Shown: positions 36,060 through 49,184, counted from the first letter of the stretch. The stretch: DNA of 64,000 bases from Eonycteris spelaea (GCA_003508835.1 PUFA01000167.1:1860001-1924000), one strand, 5' to 3'. Numbers and translations are program-made. The notes: generated by a model not told the origin, from the sequence alone.

Positions 36060-37020
36060 GTCAGTAGCCATGATAAAAAGGAGGGTTATTACCATAAAAC
36101 ATGAAATAATATAAAAATTGCAAAGTAATATAAAATAATATAAAATATTTTAAGTGATTAAGCAGATTTCAAAGGAATACTAAACATAGTAAAATGGAGC
36201 CAAGGAAAAATACATAGAAAATAAGGTAACAATATAAGATGATAGAAATAAATCAGTAAATTATGTGAATATAAACTCTCCTATTAAAAGAGATTCTAGA
36301 TTCTATAAAATAAAGTCTAATTCTATGAGAAATATCTAAAACATAGGATCATAAAAGTTGGAAACAGATAAAGTAATATACTGGATAAATATTAATCGAA
36401 ATATACTTTATGAGAGACTTTTATTATCATACAAAAAAAATTAGTGTTGCTAGGAATAGGGAAGACCAAATGACTAGTAAGATAAAATAATTCTGAGAAC
36501 CTGTATTCACCTGACAATAAAACCTCAAAATACATAAAGCAAAAATTGACTCAATTACAAGTTGAAATTTTTTAAAAATCTAAAATGATAATGAAAGTTT
36601 TAAAAACATTTCTCTAACAATTAATATACTAAACAGTTGAGAAAACAGCAAGATAAAATATTTGAACAGTATTATTTTAACAAGATTATTTTGATGGATG
36701 GATAGATGGGTAGATGGATAGGTAGATCCCTTTCTTGTTAGAGAACATATATTTCTTTTCAAGCATTCTAAAACATGAAGTAACTCTGTACTAGGCGCAA
36801 AAGGACTTCTCAACTGAGAATCAACATACAGTTCGTTTTCTGTTGTAACTTAATTACAAAAGGATTTGTTTCTCCCAAAAATACAAAGCACACATATAAG
36901 GAAATTCAAGGGCCAAAGAAATTTAAAGAAATATTATGAAATATTTAAAACTGAACAGCAGCCAAAATGCTGTATGTCAGAACTTGAAGCCAATGAATTA
37001 GTATAGTTTTAAATGAATAT
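36060..37020 (+). mobile_element. Sense L1M relic, ORF2 endonuclease region
   Basis: Follows the sense ORF2 5' part: 'agcagatttcaaaggaata', 'acctcaaaatacataaagcaaaaattgact', 'acatatatttcttttcaagc', 'aaggaaattcaagggcc'. It is A-rich and broken throughout, and contains a GATG/GATA run at 36692-36727. Confidence 0.55.
36692..36727. repeat. (GATG/GATA)n tetranucleotide repeat
   Basis: About nine imperfect units of tggatgga and tagatggg type. Confidence 0.9.
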
Positions 37021-37024
37021 TTAG

Positions 37025-38110
37025 CAGAATAAAGATTGATAAGCCAAAGCTTTCAATTTACACCATGTTATCTAAGAAACAGTGTATAATGAAGAGAATT
37101 TTCAAGATGATGCTGAAGGGAGAGCTCAAATGACTGAAATACAGGGGACTAAAAGAGAGCATGCCAGTTTGTCTTAGAGCAGGGGTTGGTCGGAGGGCCA
37201 GGTGAGATGAATCCAAGGGGGCTGTTGGTGGAGGGTGATTATTTGATGTGTTGGATTGTCTTGAGTTAGAGTTGAGATTTGTGAGACAAATTCTTTTTAA
37301 CATTTTCCCGATTCTCGTTTTCCATCTTTTCTTCAGTTTTTAAAGGAATATGTTTCAGATTTATTATTTCTTAGATAATAGTCATGTTTTATTTCCTTGT
37401 TAAAGTTATAGATGGTTTTATGTATTTTTTACTGTTTAAAGGGAAGTACTTCTGTCTAGAATATATGCTGATTGGACATCAAGTAATACCTTCTGGAAAC
37501 TATTCATCTGAGGACAGTTCTAAATTTTAAGTTGTATTTTCTCAAAGGTCGATTTTCTTATATTCCTTAATTTGGAGTAGACTTTCACTTTTGATCTAAA
37601 GAGTTTTTTTTTTTTTGTCTCTTTAGAGAAAGAGAGCTGAAAATTAATAGGAGAAAGATGAAACACAAAGCAAATGCTGTGCTGACTAACATAAAATGAA
37701 CAAAACGGATACATTATGTCATAGGCTGCTTGTCTCCCTCAGGAGACAAGGACTAGGCCAATCTGGGCTATCCTATTAAGTTAGAACAGCTGGAGTCTGA
37801 CATTTTTCTTCTCCAAATCTAAAGATTGGATAATGTTCATATTGGATCTTACTTTTACACATTTGGTCTCCTGTGTTCTTTTTGGCTTGGGATCTTGGTT
37901 AGTGTGCAGTATGAATTTGAGAAAAAAAAATCCTCATTTCAGGATGGAATATTTAAAATAAACAGGCCATGTTCATTACTGTGGAAACCAGACAGTAAAT
38001 ATGACTGTAAACAGAATGATTTCAAAAGACTTAAGTGATCAAATGCCAACAGGACTGCAATAATGCTATTATTCTTTCATAACTTTTTAATTCTGTCAAA
38101 TGCTTTCTGA
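37025..38110. other. Intron sequence with nothing recognised
   Basis: Contains a short G-rich stretch (37160-37240) and chance frames only. Confidence 0.45.
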
Positions 38111-38121
38111 AACAATTCTGA

Positions 38122-38156
38122 GATATATATATATGTGTGTGTGTGTGTGTGTAGTA

Positions 38157-38189
<33 letters not shown>
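38122..38189. repeat. (TA)n(TG)n(TA)n compound microsatellite
   Basis: TATATA, then a TG run broken once by TAGTA, then TATATA. Confidence 0.95.
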
Positions 38190-38671
38190 TGCCATCCAAA
38201 TATGTTTTTTTTTTAGAGTTTTAATAGAAACTTAGTCATTTATTTTACTGAATGGAGAAACTTGAAGATATACTTGTATATAGCAATTACAGTGGCTAGA
38301 ACTTTCTGAAGTTTGTTAAATTCTTAGGAGTTACATAGCATTTTTCATGTCAACCACTAATTGAAATAGTGACTTTGTATCTTGTGAGTTTGCTGTATCT
38401 ACCTGCTTTCTTCTAGTCTGTTCATGGAAGTACACTCTGAAAACCTGTCCAACTCCTTTGATATATAACTTAAAATTTTATATAACACAGGAAGTTATTT
38501 CTCTTTCTAGTGAATCATGTTGTGCCTGATATGACATTTGGGTAAACCTGATGAGACCAAAATCGCTAGAAAGTAAATTCAGCTTGACTCTCATTCACGG
38601 CAGTTCCTTTAACCTTATCTCAAACAATCCTATTGTTTCATTCAAAAAACCTTTATTTTCTAATTACTAAG

Positions 38672-39478
38672 TATATTAGTTCTCTATTCTGGTACGATGG
38701 ATTTTTACAGACTTAGAGCTTAGCGGGGGTCCCCAAACCCCAGACCTTGGACCAGTACCAGTACTGGTCTGTGGCCTCTTAGGAACCTGGACTCACAGCA
38801 GGAGGCGAATGGTGGTCCAGCGTGTGAAGCTTCATCTGTATTTGTAGCCGCTCCCCAGCGCTAACACCACCTCCTCGGCTCCACCTCAGATCATTAGGCA
38901 TTAGATTCTCATAGAAACAGTGGTCCCTGGTGCCAAAAAGGTTGGGGATCTCTTGCTTAAGTACCAGCCATTATCTCACAGTTCCCAAAGGTCAAAAGTC
39001 CAGCCATGGCACAACTGGGTTCTCTGGTCAGGATCTTACAAGGCTGAAATCAAAATGTCAGTGGACTGCACTCCAGAATCTGGAGCTCACAGTCCTCTTC
39101 CAAGCTCATGTGTTCGTGGCAGCATTCATTTTGTTGCTGGCTGTTAGACAAGGGTAGTTCTCACCTCCTAGAGGCCATTCTTGTGGCACCCTCCATCTTA
39201 GATCCTCTGTTGAAATTCTCTTCAACAGAGAATTTCCTTCAAGTTGAATCTCTATTCTTCATGAAAGTCCGTTATAAGGACACACTTGATTTCATCAGGC
39301 CCAACCAGAAGAATCTCCCCTTTTTAAATTCTGTTGTGCCATATAACCTAACCTAATCACTGGACTGAGTATCTCATTAAATTGACAAGTTCTTACCGAT
39401 ACACAAAAGGAGATTGCATAGTCCTGTATACCCAGAAGACAGAGTCTTGAGGGCTACCTGAGAATCCTGTCTACCACT
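38672..39478 (-). mobile_element. MaLR-type LTR, antisense, carrying a nested hAT element
   Basis: It starts 'tattagttctctattctgg' and ends 'aatcctgtctaccac'. Inside are 'ctcacagttcccaaaggtc', 'aagtccagccatggcacaac', 'acaaggctgaaatcaaaatgtc', 'gttataaggacacac', in the expected reversed order. The hAT element at 38724-38955 splits it near its left end. Confidence 0.65.
38724..38955 (+). mobile_element. MER1-like hAT nonautonomous transposon
   Basis: The left end is CGGGGGTCCCCAAACC and the right end is 'aaaaggttggggatctcttg'. The interior has 'ctggtctgtggcctctta', 'agcttcatctgtatttgtag', 'agattctcatagaaac'. It has the same orientation as the copy at 22510. The flanks share gctta, consistent with a decayed target duplication. 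Confidence 0.8.
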
Positions 39479-39789
39479 AAATAGAGGCTGTTAGATATGT
39501 ATTCAGTTTCTTTTTTCTGTCTTATATGTTTCTGTTCTTTTCCTCCTCTAGTTTCAGAAAAGGGTGCATTTTTATTGTGTTCTAATTATAAATTCTTCTG
39601 TCCTTGTCTTTCCCATTCCTTCACTTCACTCTGTTAGACTCCTTCAGCTTTACTCTTGCATTTTCATTTTCCCCTTTCTACTTGCTCCTTTCCCTCAAAT
39701 GATATGTTGTCTACTATGTTTTCACTCAAGTGAATCTTTCTGCACTTCTTGATGGCAAAGGTTTGATTAAGTTCATTATCTTTTTGCAG

Positions 39790-40455
39790 GAACTTTTCCA
39801 AACAGCTGACCTTCCTGTCTCTGGGCATCCCTTCGTCTACCTACTACCAGAGAGACATTTCTAACATGCAAATGTAGTCCCATTATTCTGCTTAACATCA
39901 CTGAAGTTCCATGTCGTCTTTCTCAGAGGATGAAATATGGCCTATAGACATGTTATGTTTGGCCCTTACCTATAAAAAAATTTAAATAAGTTTCCAACAA
40001 TGAAAATCAGGAGCTCATATGTATGTAAGAATCTATATTTCTGGCTTTTCTTTAGAAATCTCAGTAATCTGGCTCACATTTCCACAAGGCAAAGTCCACT
40101 ACTACTAGCTAGTGCCTGACTTGTACATGTGAAATGTTCTCTATAATTTGTGAGCCCATCAACTTTATTCATTTCCTTTAGCTGCCTGGCCCTTGAACAC
40201 AGTTGACTCTGCAAGCCCTAACCTAGAGAATAAAGGCTAACTGTCTTAGCATAGCATTCACATTTTTTCCTAACTTCATCCCATTCATTCTTTTCAAACC
40301 ATGTTACATTTTAGTTGTATGATTACATTTCAGTTTCTCTAGCCAGATTATGATTTCTGCAAGGACAGGAAGTATGCTTTATTTATGCTTTCATTCTCAG
40401 CCCCAAACACAATTTCTAACACATACTAGGAACTCAGTAAAATTGATTTGAACGG
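39790..40455 (+). mobile_element. L2 LINE 3' region
   Basis: The tail reads 'tttctgcaaggacaggaagtatgct' and 'aacacatactaggaactcagtaaa', the L2 terminus. Upstream text such as 'ctcagtaatctggctcacatttcc' fits the body. Positions 39940-40015 look foreign. Confidence 0.65.
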
Positions 40456-40459
40456 TGCT

Positions 40460-41785
40460 GATTGTACTTTCACACTGACATAGTGATTTTATGTGTGTCC
40501 ATATACTTGCTCAAAAAGCAATACAGACAAAGAGCTGTGTATTAGCTCTCTAGCACTACTAAAAATTCTTAAAACTTTATTCTCTATCAAAAATGAATTG
40601 ATAGAGTCATTTTAATTTACAAAGAATAATCCATTGTAGTACTGTGGTGGTGGGAGCGGAGGTAGAAACCCTTCAGCGTTACCTGTGTCTAAGTCTTCTC
40701 TTTCTTTCCCTGGAATTGGGAATTGGGACTCCCCTGACAGTGTTACATGTTCAGTCTCCTGGAAAACGCAGAGAAAACAGGGCTTCGATCGGCTCTCATT
40801 CTTTGATAGAAATTGAAAAGCTTTTCTGTTGATATCTACTAATCAATAAATATTTATAACTTTCTAAATAGGTTTTCTAACCATTGCCAGTCATTGCTAG
40901 TCAAAGGGCATTTTAAGCTGTGATTCCTTAAGGTGTTTTCAATAATGATGGGTTTAGTTATTGGAGAACTAAATACAGATTATTGATGGAATTTCCACTG
41001 CAGTTCTTTATGATTACATTAAAAGATGAAAATGTAAATGGGATTATTGAACATATATAAACCTAGAAGGATGTAGTTTGTAGTGCTGTTAAGGTTTTAT
41101 TGTCCTGTTAGGGTTTGAGGATAGCCTTTCCCCTGCACATTTCAGTTCTCTTTTTCAGAAATGTCATATCGAACTTTTAAAAAATATATCTCTTTATTAT
41201 CCCACAAAAGTATTTTTGCATGAAATTGGAGGTAGCTACTCATGTTAAAAGGAATCATAGATTGTTTTTGGCAAGTAGAAGAAAATCATATTTAATCCAA
41301 GACAGGGTGGTTCCTGTAGGTTAGTCACTGATGAGACAATAACAATGGAAAAGTTTGCATCATTGCTCTTTTTCTTTCTCTCTCACTTGAATTATGGACA
41401 AATTCTTTTTCTGATGTTTTTGTTGTGATCTCATAGGTTCAAAACATTCTGGACTCTTCCCTTTTTCAGCGGTAGTTCATAGTGATGGCATAAGTTGTCT
41501 ACAAGAACTTATTTTGTGTGTATGTTCTAACAACAGTTATTATTTGCGTTATTCTGGTTTTGTTTTTAGATATTGTTCCAGTATTTCTTTATTTTGTTGT
41601 TTATAATGTTCAATCCACACTCAGGGCCAGGGGGGGGGGGGGGTGGGGAACCTGGTTAAAAGTAGTTCTTGTCTTCTTCACTTTTAATTTAATTTAATTT
41701 TATTGAATCTACCAGAGGTGACTAGGGAATAGTGGGGGAATCTGGGAAATAAGTTGTCTTTAGGACATAACCAGACACTCTATAT
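40460..41785. other. Intron sequence; G14 run at 41630-41643
   Basis: Nothing is recognised other than an uninterrupted run of 14 G, followed by TGGGG, and a (TTTAA)n patch at 41683-41705. Confidence 0.5.
41630..41643. repeat. G14 homopolymer
   Basis: Fourteen consecutive G bases, then T and GGGG; long G runs are rare and error-prone in assemblies. Confidence 0.9.
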
Positions 41786-41794
41786 GGCTGAAAT

Positions 41795-42250
41795 ACTACC
41801 TGTATTAGAGTTTTTCCAAAGAAAATAGTCAATAGGATATACATCTATCTAAAATAAGATTTTAGCTCACATAGTTATAGAGCATGAGAAGCCTTACTCC
41901 CTGCTATTAGAATCTGGAGACCCAGGAAAGCCACTGCTTAAATTCAAAGGCCTGTGGCTAGAGAGGAAATGGTGAGAATTTCAGACCATGTCAGAAGACC
42001 TAAGAACCGGAACAACATGGGTAAGAGAAGATCTATGTCCTAGCTCAAGTCGTGAGGCAGAGAATGAATTCAGCTTTCCTCGCATTTTTGTTTAGGTCTG
42101 GCCCTCAACTGATCAGATGATGCTCACCTATGTTGGGGAAGGCAATCTCTTTTACTCAGTCCACTAGGACCCTCACACACATACACATTCAGAGCAATGT
42201 TTAACTAGCTAACTGGGCATCTAGTGATCCAGGAAAGTTGACACAAAATT
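41795..42250 (-). mobile_element. MaLR/ERVL-type LTR, antisense
   Basis: Read left to right: 'tgtattagagtttttccaaag', 'atagtcaataggatatac', 'tctggagacccaggaaagcc', 'ctcaagtcgtgaggcagaga', 'ggcaatctcttttactcagtc', 'gtgatccaggaaagttgacac'. This is the reverse of a widespread mammalian LTR. The exact family is not named. Confidence 0.6.
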
Positions 42251-42254
42251 AAAT

Positions 42255-44745
42255 ATCATGCTAGTTATTGCCGGTCTTGGTTGTGAGCCTGACTGTGGTC
42301 CTGTTCAGTGATATGTTGATTAATATTTCATGCTGCTGCTATTATCCTGAAAATGTGCTTATCTATTCTGAGATTGATAGACGTGTGAAAAATATTGATT
42401 ATGATATTAATGAGAACTGTTTTATAACACTTCTCACACTATATAATGAGCACTTCTTTATGTTTCTTTGTGGGCAAGTGCATTGCTTCATTTCTCTGTA
42501 ACTTTGTGTTTATATTAATATTTGGTGAAACATTCCTTAAAAATGTTTGTTGAATTGAAGTTATAAGAATGAACAATTCTTTGAGGTTATACAGTAGTTT
42601 TTCTTTTGGAATGCCACTCATATAATACCTGTGAATTGGGATAAATTGGTTGGACAGTATTATTACTCCAAGTTTTTGAATTTCAAAAATCAAGGTCACA
42701 GCTTGTTGATAAAGGACCTCATTTAGACTATAATATTTATCACATGTACACCTATCTGGTTCTGGAATTTAAGTACCAACGATATGGATAACATTATTTA
42801 AAAGAGAATTTCAAATTTTAGGGCATTTTGTAATATCCTGTTTATTTTTTATTTTTTTATTTTATTTTTTTATTTTTAGCTTTAGTAAAGGGAAGATATA
42901 CATAGAAAGAAAAAGATATATTAGGAAAAACCAAATTTCAAATCTGATTGTTAGTCTTTGATATGGCATTAGGTGTAGAAAATGGCCGTTAAAACAATTG
43001 TTAAATTTGACAACTTTAAAATTTAAAGTGGACTTTGAATTGTATGCTATTAAACATAATTGTTGCTAATTGTTAAAAGTGAAATCTCAGTAAGACATAT
43101 GCTCAACAAATAGAAATTTTTTGAGATAGCCATTCTATAGATATGTTCAACTCCAGAAAAACCTTTTATATGTAGAGTCAAGTCGGTCAGATTTCTTAAG
43201 ATCATTAAGAGAAGATCTACATAGATGATCTTTGAAGATGGAGGTGTGTGGGCCTGTCCGACAAATGAGAGTATTTTGGTCAAGGAGAGGCAACGGCAGG
43301 ATGGAAAATAACCTCTTTTGGCCCCAATACTGATTGGTTTCCAGTTATCATAAGATTAATGTGTGGTGAACAGAAATATTATCTCTGTACCGTTTAGGAA
43401 AGTGACCTAATCTTGTGGGAACCATTTTATATTTAGAATGTGATTATTGCTGTCACTTAATATATGGAATCCCTTTGGGAGGAGTTTAGGTCAAGTCATT
43501 TCAAAAGCGGTCAGTCATCCCCATCCATGATCGATCCTTGTATAATTTTCTTTGGCTTGTGTGTTGATTCAGTTAGCAATACTTGGGTGGCAAATTTGAG
43601 TTTATCCAAAGCATGAACTTATAAAAGTTTGCCATATATTTGTAGAAGTTTACTTACCCAGTTTGAAAATTAAATAAACCTTTCCAAAAAGGAGCTCTTT
43701 ACGTGACAGGCACACCAGGCATTATAACTTTCTTTAATTTATAGCTAACCACTGATTCATAAAATTATAATGATTTTTAAAGGGTCTGTATTCTGTAGTT
43801 TTCTGTATTGGTTTACTAAGGGGCATTATTTTTTCTCCCTTAATATGTTGTAACATTGACAGTAAGTGCCAAAGCATGTCTTGTAGTTGAACATAAATCT
43901 TTGATCTGACCTTTTGAGTCACACAAAGAAAAATTATCCTTTTAACAATTTTATGAAATACTCATTTTGCATCTGACATTGTTTCCCCATGAATACAACT
44001 TTTCATATAACCATGCATCTCAGTATATTCTGTATTTTCAAAATGCCATGTCACTCTCCCTGCCACTGCTCCCTCACTTTAGTTTTAGGGATTCATCCCC
44101 TAGCACCCCATTAAATGAATTGAGATTACTACGTTGTCAAAATATAATAACTGCTATACCATTTGGACATTTTGGCAATGGGTAAGAGTTCTCATTTGAG
44201 ATTGCTTCATAAGAAACAGTTGACAGAAGTGGAACTCTAGTATGCCAAAACAGTTGATATTTTTTGGACTTAAACTAAGTTTCTGGTTTTAATATTTGCT
44301 AACAGCAAGGTGCTCTTCTATGTAACATGACTTATTTACATAGTTACCACAAAACACTTGGTATTTCATGCAGGAATGACATTATTTCATTCAAAAAACA
44401 GTAATTTTAGTACTAAAATATTTTAACATTTTTGTACAGCTACATTGACACTTTCAGCTTTTAAGAACTGAAAATTCATGGTTTGCACTGATTTTCCTGA
44501 AATTAATCTATTAATTTGTAATAGGCCTTATAAAATATTACTACTCCCTTTACATTTATGTAAAGCAGATATTCTGCCTGTCTCATTTTTATAATGTAAA
44601 TGACCTCGTACATAGGAACTAAAGAAATAGTATTTAATTGAATTTCAGGTTTTCATGTAGGATTTTACAGAAACTTATTGATTACATTTCACATATTCCT
44701 ATAATATTTTAGTCTTAGTATAGCACTCAAAATCTGAATTTATTG
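42255..44745. other. Intron sequence with nothing recognised
   Basis: AT-rich DNA with an ATTTT-type run at 42840-42880. Frames of 77-86 codons lack family features. Confidence 0.45.
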
Positions 44746-44749
44746 CTAT

Positions 44750-44840
44750 TAGCCCCAGAGAGACTATGTATTAACTGACATAATACTTGAAACATAGTAA
44801 GTACTCAGTGGATGTTACTTGTTATTATTATTTTTATGAG
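44750..44840 (+). mobile_element. L2/MIR tail fragment
   Basis: It reads 'aatacttgaaacatagtaagtactcagtggatgtta', the end shared by L2 and MIR elements. Confidence 0.6.
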
Positions 44841-45009
44841 AAGAATGCTATGGTATAATTTGGTTTATTTCATCACCTTGGTTAAACATACTCTCTAAAT
44901 ATGTCTTTATTATTTTGAAGACATTAATTCACTGACATGTGGTATCCAGCTTGCCATAGAAATCCAGTGCCATTCTAATTCCTGATCGTGTACATGTAAC
45001 TATTTTTTT

Positions 45010-45560
45010 ATTCTGGAATCTTAGGATTCTCTTTTTGTTCCAAATGTTCTTGAAATTTAATGATGCTATGTTTTGAGTGTTCTTTTAATCTAGTGTGCTG
45101 GAACTTTAGGAGACCCTTTCTATTTGGAAATTTAAATCTTTTTGTTCATGTATTTTATTTCTTATACTTGTTAAATGTCTTCTCCATTTTGTTTTTTCTT
45201 TTGGTTATTCTATGATGTGATCCTGTACTATATTGATCCTCTAATTTTCTTATAGTTCCCTCCTATTTTCAATCTATTTATGTGTGTGTGTGTGGTGTGT
45301 GTGTGTGTGTGTGTGTCCGCGTGCGTGCAGCCCAGAATTCCATCCTTTGACACGTCAAGTTAGCAAGTGTGATTTCTACTTGTACATGAGCTCTAGGACT
45401 GGGAAATACCATATAGGATCTCACCTTCTTTGAGTATCCTCCAATTGCTGCCTTCTCTCAGTTATTTTCAACCCCTTGAATAGGCTTTTTTGTTGTTGTT
45501 GCTCAGACTTTATAATTGTTTTCTCTAGGAGGATTCGTCCAATGCAGCTTACTTTGCTGT
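45010..45560 (-). mobile_element. Antisense ORF1-region L1/HAL1-like relic with a (TG)n run
   Basis: 'tgttccaaatgttcttgaaattt', 'aggagaccctttctatttgga', 'gatcctctaattttcttatag' and 'tcctattttcaatctattt' resemble the antisense of old L1-type ORF1 sequences. TG repeat at 45281-45328, ending in CCGCGTGCGTGC. Confidence 0.45.
45281..45328. repeat. (TG)n microsatellite ending in CG-containing units
   Basis: TG run broken once by TGG, with a GTCCGCGTGCGTG end holding several CpG sites. Confidence 0.93.
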
Positions 45561-45564
45561 AACA

Positions 45565-47585
45565 TAAACTGAAACTATCCTAATGTTGACTTTTAATTAC
45601 ATTTTTCTTTATAATAAAATTCAGTTAAATGTATGGTTACCATCTCTCGTGCTTTCCAGTTCTCCTCAATCTCATGAAAAATAGATGCTAATTTTTATAC
45701 CTTATAGGCAATTTTTCTATTAAGTAATTATTCTCCTAACACAAAAAAAAATCTTGAAAAATTTAAAATGTTTTTTAGACCAATAATTTGATTTTATCTT
45801 GTCTCCAGGTAAATAAGGAAATGAATCAAATTAAGTATTCCTAGTTTTCTGTATAGTATTTTAGATAGAAATTTATTTCCTGGAGATATGCCATTAAATT
45901 ATAATAAATTTTTTAGGATTCTTAGTAAATATTTTTGAATGACTATATATGACAGAAGAATTTTTAATCCATAGATTAAAAACATAATTATTAAGCTTTT
46001 AAAAATTGTTTAGAAATAAATTCATAAACCATACAATAAATGAGCATATTTTATCTTTTTTTTCATATTTTATCATTTCATTTAAATTGAGGATTTAAAG
46101 ACACTTGGTATTTCTATGATGTTTTAAAGATCACTAGTTTTGAGTTTATTCATTTATGATAACTGATTTTAAAGGTAATGGAGTTATAGTTAACACAGTA
46201 AGTTTGTATGAAAAATTTTTGTTTAAAAAAATTTTCTAATGTCAACATAATGACTTTTAACCAGTTATACCATTCCATCAAATAAGCATAGTTTTGTGCT
46301 TTGGGGAAGGGATAGGGGAGGTTGGCCTTAAGTTTCTGAAATTTTTAAATGTGAAAGGACCAGAATTTTTATAATCACAAAAATAAATACAGGATTCTAC
46401 TATTTTAATTTAATTTTCCTAGAGAATGTTATGAGAGATCTAAGCAATTGTTACTAAACTAGGCAAACTAGTTTCCATTCAGAAATAATCCATGGTAATT
46501 CATACTATGTCCTATTAAGTCACATTGCCTAAGCATCCCAAAGCATGATATGTTATTCTATTATATTTTGTCCAGTGTTCGCTTGGTTACTATTTTCGTG
46601 AGGCCTGACTCAAGAGAGAGGAGGAGTTTTTTGTGCCCTCAGATATTATTTCTCTTGTGTCTTATTTATAAAAACCTTCATAACCAGCCCTTACATTTTG
46701 TTCACGAATCTCCTGAATACGGTGGTTACCATTGCTTGTTCAGGACGCCACTGCAGACAAATGCCAATAGTGGGATTCTAAAATAGAGATTTCTAAGGTT
46801 CCCATATGTCACACAATTTTTTTTATATGACCGAGGAAACAATGTAATAAAAAATAAGGCTGAAAAAAATATTGCTACCTACAGGTTGTTTTGTAGTCTT
46901 ATCAGCTGCTGTGCATGGAGTCTGATTCAAAGTAGGCAATGAAAAACTTAACCCAAGGGCATAAAATTAATACTTGATTAGATGAAGAACTATAATGGTT
47001 CTGCATGTAGGCCTTACACTGTAATTCATATTAGTAATGAGGTAATTCCTTAGAAAATAATTTGAAAATGAATAGAATTCCAAACAAAATTCCTAGTGTA
47101 TTTTAATTGTTTGTTTGTGTGTTTGTTTTTGGTTTATCTGAAATTCATAGTCAAAATTTCTAGGAATATGCTTGGCAAAATTAGACAGTACAATTTCCAA
47201 ACAAAGAATTATGAGAGGTAACTTAGAATCCTTAATAATAAAACACATTATAAAGCTATGGTAATTTAAAAAGAATGCCACTACTAGTAAAAGGATAACA
47301 ACCAATGACTGAATAGGAAACTGAAGAACATGTAAGTATACATATGTCAGTATGTAGTTTCTAATAATGGTGGCATTTTATATCAGTAGGGAGAAAATAG
47401 ATCAATGAGTAAATGGTGAGTAAACATCGGTTATGTATTTGGAGAAAGAAATTTAAAAATGAAAATATAGGTGAGTAGTTACTTTCTCTGATTTGCAAAT
47501 ACCTTAAAGGAAACTTTTAATATTTAACTACATTAAAATGTAAATGCTCTGTAAGTAATATTGCCAAACCAGAGGAGTAGTTGCA
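45565..47585. other. Intron sequence with nothing recognised
   Basis: AT-rich. The stretch 46560-46770 has an open 78-codon frame and somewhat higher G+C, but no family features. Confidence 0.45.
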
Positions 47586-47934
47586 GCATTTATGACCAAG
47601 TATTCATTGACTCAGTTAACAGACGTGTTTTGAATACCTACTATGAGTATGGGGCTTAGGTTGAGGGTGCTGAAGTGAGATTAACATTTATAAGTAAAAT
47701 GTTTTAATTTGATAGCACCTGCTATGGAGATTATGAAACATTGTTTCTCAATATCTGCATTATTGGCATTTCTTTGTAGGCCCGTTTGGAGGATTCTGAA
47801 ATGGTTGTGTTGTAGTTAGAACGGTCAAGAAAGTGTCTCTTGAGAGGTAACATTGAACAGAGACTTGAATGAAGGAAAAAATATGTGCAGTTCAGCTAGA
47901 AGAATTTTCTAGGAAGAATGTTTGAGCACCCTGA

Positions 47935-48255
47935 ATTAGTTTTCTGTTACCACTGTAACAAAGTACCAAAAACTTAGTGCTTTTCTTATTTTCTCTGCTT
48001 CCGGAGGCTCTCTGCATTTCTTGGCTTTTGTGTATATCACTTCGATCTCTCTTTTTGTCGTCACATTGGCTTCTGCTCAGTCTGATTTCCTGCTTCCCTC
48101 TTATAAGGACCCTATGAGTACATTGGGCCCACCTGAATAATCCATAACAGCCTCACACTTGCAAAGTCCCTTTTTCCATGTAAAGTAATTTTCACAGATT
48201 CTAGAGATTAGGATGTAGACATCATTGGGCAGCCATTATTCAGTGTACCACAGTA
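47935..48255 (-). mobile_element. MaLR-type LTR, antisense (first of an adjacent pair)
   Basis: It begins 'gaattagttttctgttaccactgtaac' and ends 'ttattcagtgtaccacag'. The middle block normally starting 'cacagttctgg' is missing, so it has an internal deletion. Confidence 0.65.
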
Positions 48256-48261
48256 TTTTCA

Positions 48262-48682
48262 TGTTCATTTGCTATTGTAGCAACCATAAATTCAGTGGCT
48301 TAATAAACATAAATTCACTATCTTACAGTTCTGTAGGTTTAAAGTTCCAACACAGGGGTCTCACCTAGCTAAAATCAGTGTGTCAACAGGGCTGTGATCC
48401 CTTCTGGAAACTCTACAGGAGAATCTATTGCCTTGCCTTTCCCCAGCTCTTAGAAATCATCCACATTTTTCAATTTATGGTCTCCTTTTTCCATCTTCAA
48501 AGCCAGCAGTTTTGCATCTCTCTGTGTGAATAGACTGGTCTCACCTAGATAATCCAGAATAGTCTCATCTCAAGGTCTATAACCTTAACACATTTGCAAA
48601 GTTCTCTTTTTCATTTACAAGTTCCAGGAAATAGGGTGTAGACATCTTTGGAGGAGCATCATTTTGCCTCTTACATATGGGA
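48262..48682 (-). mobile_element. MaLR-type LTR, antisense (second of an adjacent pair)
   Basis: It begins 'tttgctattgtagcaaccataaattc', has 'cttacagttctgtaggttt', 'cagggctgtgatcccttctgg', 'ctatagaccttaac'-like text near 48580, and ends 'gcctcttaca'. It differs enough from its neighbour to be a separate insertion rather than a recent duplication. Confidence 0.65.
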
Positions 48683-49184
48683 ATAATTGACATTCAAGTA
48701 TATAAAGAAGGCAAGTGGCTGGAGATAGCAAAGGTAGGAGGGATGATAAGAGGTGAGATTGGAGAGTAGTCATGGGCCAGATTATGAAGAGTCTTGTTGT
48801 CCATTGCACAGTATTTAAAAAGAGAAAGGAATGTAATGAATGAATAGATTGATGCTCTTCTAAGGAACTTGCTGGGATGATAATCTTTTTTTTACCTATG
48901 CTCTTTTAATATAACAACTGCTAGCCACATGTGGCCATTGAGTACTAATATGTGGGCTTGTGTTACTGAGGAGCTGATTTTTTTTTTTAGTTGCTGCAAA
49001 TAACCATGTGTGTCTATTGACTACTGTATTGGACAGTGCAGATACAGATACCAAGTACATTTTTGGAGATGTTTTGCTGGAAGAGGAGCAGAAAAATGGA
49101 CAGTAGCTGGAATCTGGGATATGGAGATAAGGGAGCTTTTTGTTTTGCTTTTTTTTTTTTTTTTAGATTGGTAATATTAAAGCA

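Larger units (their letters stand above)
47590..48850 (-). mobile_element. Antisense L2 split by two LTRs (L2 parts 47590-47930 and 48685-48850)
   Basis: The first part reads 'acagacgtgttttgaatacctactatgag', then 'taacattgaacagagacttgaatg'. The second continues it: 'aggagggatgataagaggtg' and 'catgggccagattatgaagagtc'. Together they follow the reverse of an L2 3' half, with LTRs lying between. Confidence 0.6.

Noticed and set aside
36580..36813. 77-codon minus-strand frame as a gene
   Set aside because: It is antisense to an L1 ORF2 relic and includes a tetranucleotide repeat.
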